Assembly: GCA_036835325.1 (NCBI GenBank)
Contig: DAITMF010000006.1
Span: 18,556-82,555, forward strand
Direction: 5' to 3'
DNA from: CAMCHP01 sp036835325
Lineage (GTDB): Bacteria > Bacteroidota > Bacteroidia > Flavobacteriales_D > Sanyastnellaceae
DNA length: 64,000 nucleotides
In this document: one piece after another, positions 63,378 through 64,000 of the stretch
Numbering within the stretch: position 1 is the stretch's first letter
How the letters are laid out: every line of letters begins with the position of its first letter
Position numbers and translations under genes: made by a program
The notes under the pieces: model-generated
What the model was told of the DNA's origin: nothing
The model's input: the letters and a program-made list of their open reading frames with translations, nothing else
Database searches by the model: none

Positions 63378-64000
63378 ATGCTACTTAAATCTCTCTCGAT
63401 TGCTGTCGTTCTATCGTGCCTGTCATCTGTTGTTGCGGCACAAGCCTTCTGCAATGACCCTGATGCGTGTAACTTTTCTGAAGGCAGTACATCAAACACT
63501 GAATGCTTCTACCCGAGTTACTTGCTTCCAATACCGGGAATTGTCGTCCTGAACGATAATTACTCGCGTGCAAACTTTCAAGGCGGAGGAACTCCTGCAC
63601 TGGAGTTCTGCTTTGACTTCAACGGATTGCCTGAAGGCTACGGACTTGCCAATCAATCGTGTGTAACGACGGTCATTGCGAATGACCCGTTTTGCGTTCA
63701 ATCTTCATGGGATTTGACATGTCAAGAGGCCTACGAACTTTGCTGTCCGGAGAACCAATGGTACTTGCCCGCGAGCGCCTTTACGAATTCAGGTGGACCT
63801 GTGATTGCAGGCGGCGGCGGTGGGGGTGTGCCACCTGTTACACTATTTCAACCGGCAATTTTGAGCTGTTCTCCTCCTGCGGGATACATTCTCGCAGCCG
63901 ATCAAGAGTGCGTCGAATCGGTCATTGTGAACGACCTGTTTTGTGTATTCCTTAACTGGGATGCTTTTTGTCAGAATGCGTACACGACATGTGCCTATGG
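63378..64000 (+). CDS. Partial paralogous cysteine-rich repeat protein, 3' end beyond window
   Basis: Open from ATG 63378 to the end of the window with no stop (207 codons seen). Signal peptide (MLLKSLSIAVVLSCLSSVVAAQ) followed by FCNDPDACNFSEG, the same kind of segment that opens the previous gene, then two units of the shared repeat (CVTTVIANDPFC with SSWDLTCQEAYELCC; CVESVIVNDLFC with NWDAFCQNAYTTC) joined by a glycine-rich linker (AGGGGGGVPP). It lies 64 nt after the paralogue and probably arose by tandem duplication. Total length and C-terminal sorting or dockerin domain are unknown. Confidence 0.85.
   Translation, partial: MLLKSLSIAVVLSCLSSVVAAQAFCNDPDACNFSEGSTSNTECFYPSYLLPIPGIVVLNDNYSRANFQGGGTPALEFCFDFNGLPEGYGLANQSCVTTVIANDPFCVQSSWDLTCQEAYELCCPENQWYLPASAFTNSGGPVIAGGGGGGVPPVTLFQPAILSCSPPAGYILAADQECVESVIVNDLFCVFLNWDAFCQNAYTTCAY

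Overview
The window is chromosomal DNA from a member of the Bacteroidota, most likely order Flavobacteriales (a Cryomorphaceae/Schleiferiaceae-like lineage is my guess). The evidence is: several secreted proteins ending in type IX secretion (T9SS) sorting domains of types A and B, a choice-of-anchor L protein, a PorE-like OmpA protein, Bacteroidota-typical families (DUF4105, DUF5723, DUF6913, AsmA/TamB), and promoter-like TAnnTTTG boxes in front of many genes. Base composition looks even and I saw no insertion sequence, prophage, CRISPR array, tRNA or rRNA. Gene density is high and many genes overlap by 4 nt (ATGA).

Layout. 1-5.9 kb: a large T9SS type B surface protein, a lipoprotein, a small STAS-like protein and a T9SS type A protein. 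5.9-15.5 kb: TamB, tsaD, an SRPBCC protein, an exonuclease/GIY-YIG fusion, a cyclophilin-type isomerase and a beta-barrel protein. 15.5-19.7 kb: an EamA transporter, ribD, folD and ffh, all on the minus strand. 19.7-31.1 kb: a PorE-like TPR/PD40/OmpA protein behind an AsmA protein with a long coiled-coil tail, an FAD oxidoreductase, then a large TPR protein followed by a beta-barrel protein. 31.4-39.7 kb: a PiT-like permease, then a minus-strand run of response regulator, histidine kinase, fhs, fdhD and a YdeP-type molybdopterin oxidoreductase. 39.7-46.7 kb: a possible small RNA, a subtilase and a 1657-residue T9SS protein. 46.7-50.2 kb: an AlbA_2-domain protein, a HEAT-like protein and acs. 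50.4-59.4 kb: eight closely packed or overlapping plus-strand genes (dapF, GlcNAc-kinase-like, DUF4105, lipoprotein, DUF5723, kdsA, T9SS protein, GT-C membrane protein). 59.4-61.7 kb: hemerythrin-like protein, DUF6913 protein, dapA. 61.7-64 kb: two tandem cysteine-rich repeat proteins; the second runs off the window.

The genes mainly serve the cell envelope and secretion (TamB, AsmA, PorE-like, KDO and DAP synthesis, T9SS cargo) and core metabolism (riboflavin, one-carbon folate chemistry, acetate activation). The signals that named genes do not explain are: (1) a 9-mer GGATGGATG/CATCCATCC that I find 19 times where about 0.5 is expected, in five of six possible codon contexts and sometimes with a shared A-rich extension; (2) a perfect 22-bp inverted repeat inside a cysteine-rich repeat gene, where the protein departs from its repeat consensus; (3) at least eight start codons only 4-6 nt behind a -7-type promoter box, suggesting leaderless or nearly leaderless mRNAs; and (4) a possible small RNA at about 39.8 kb.
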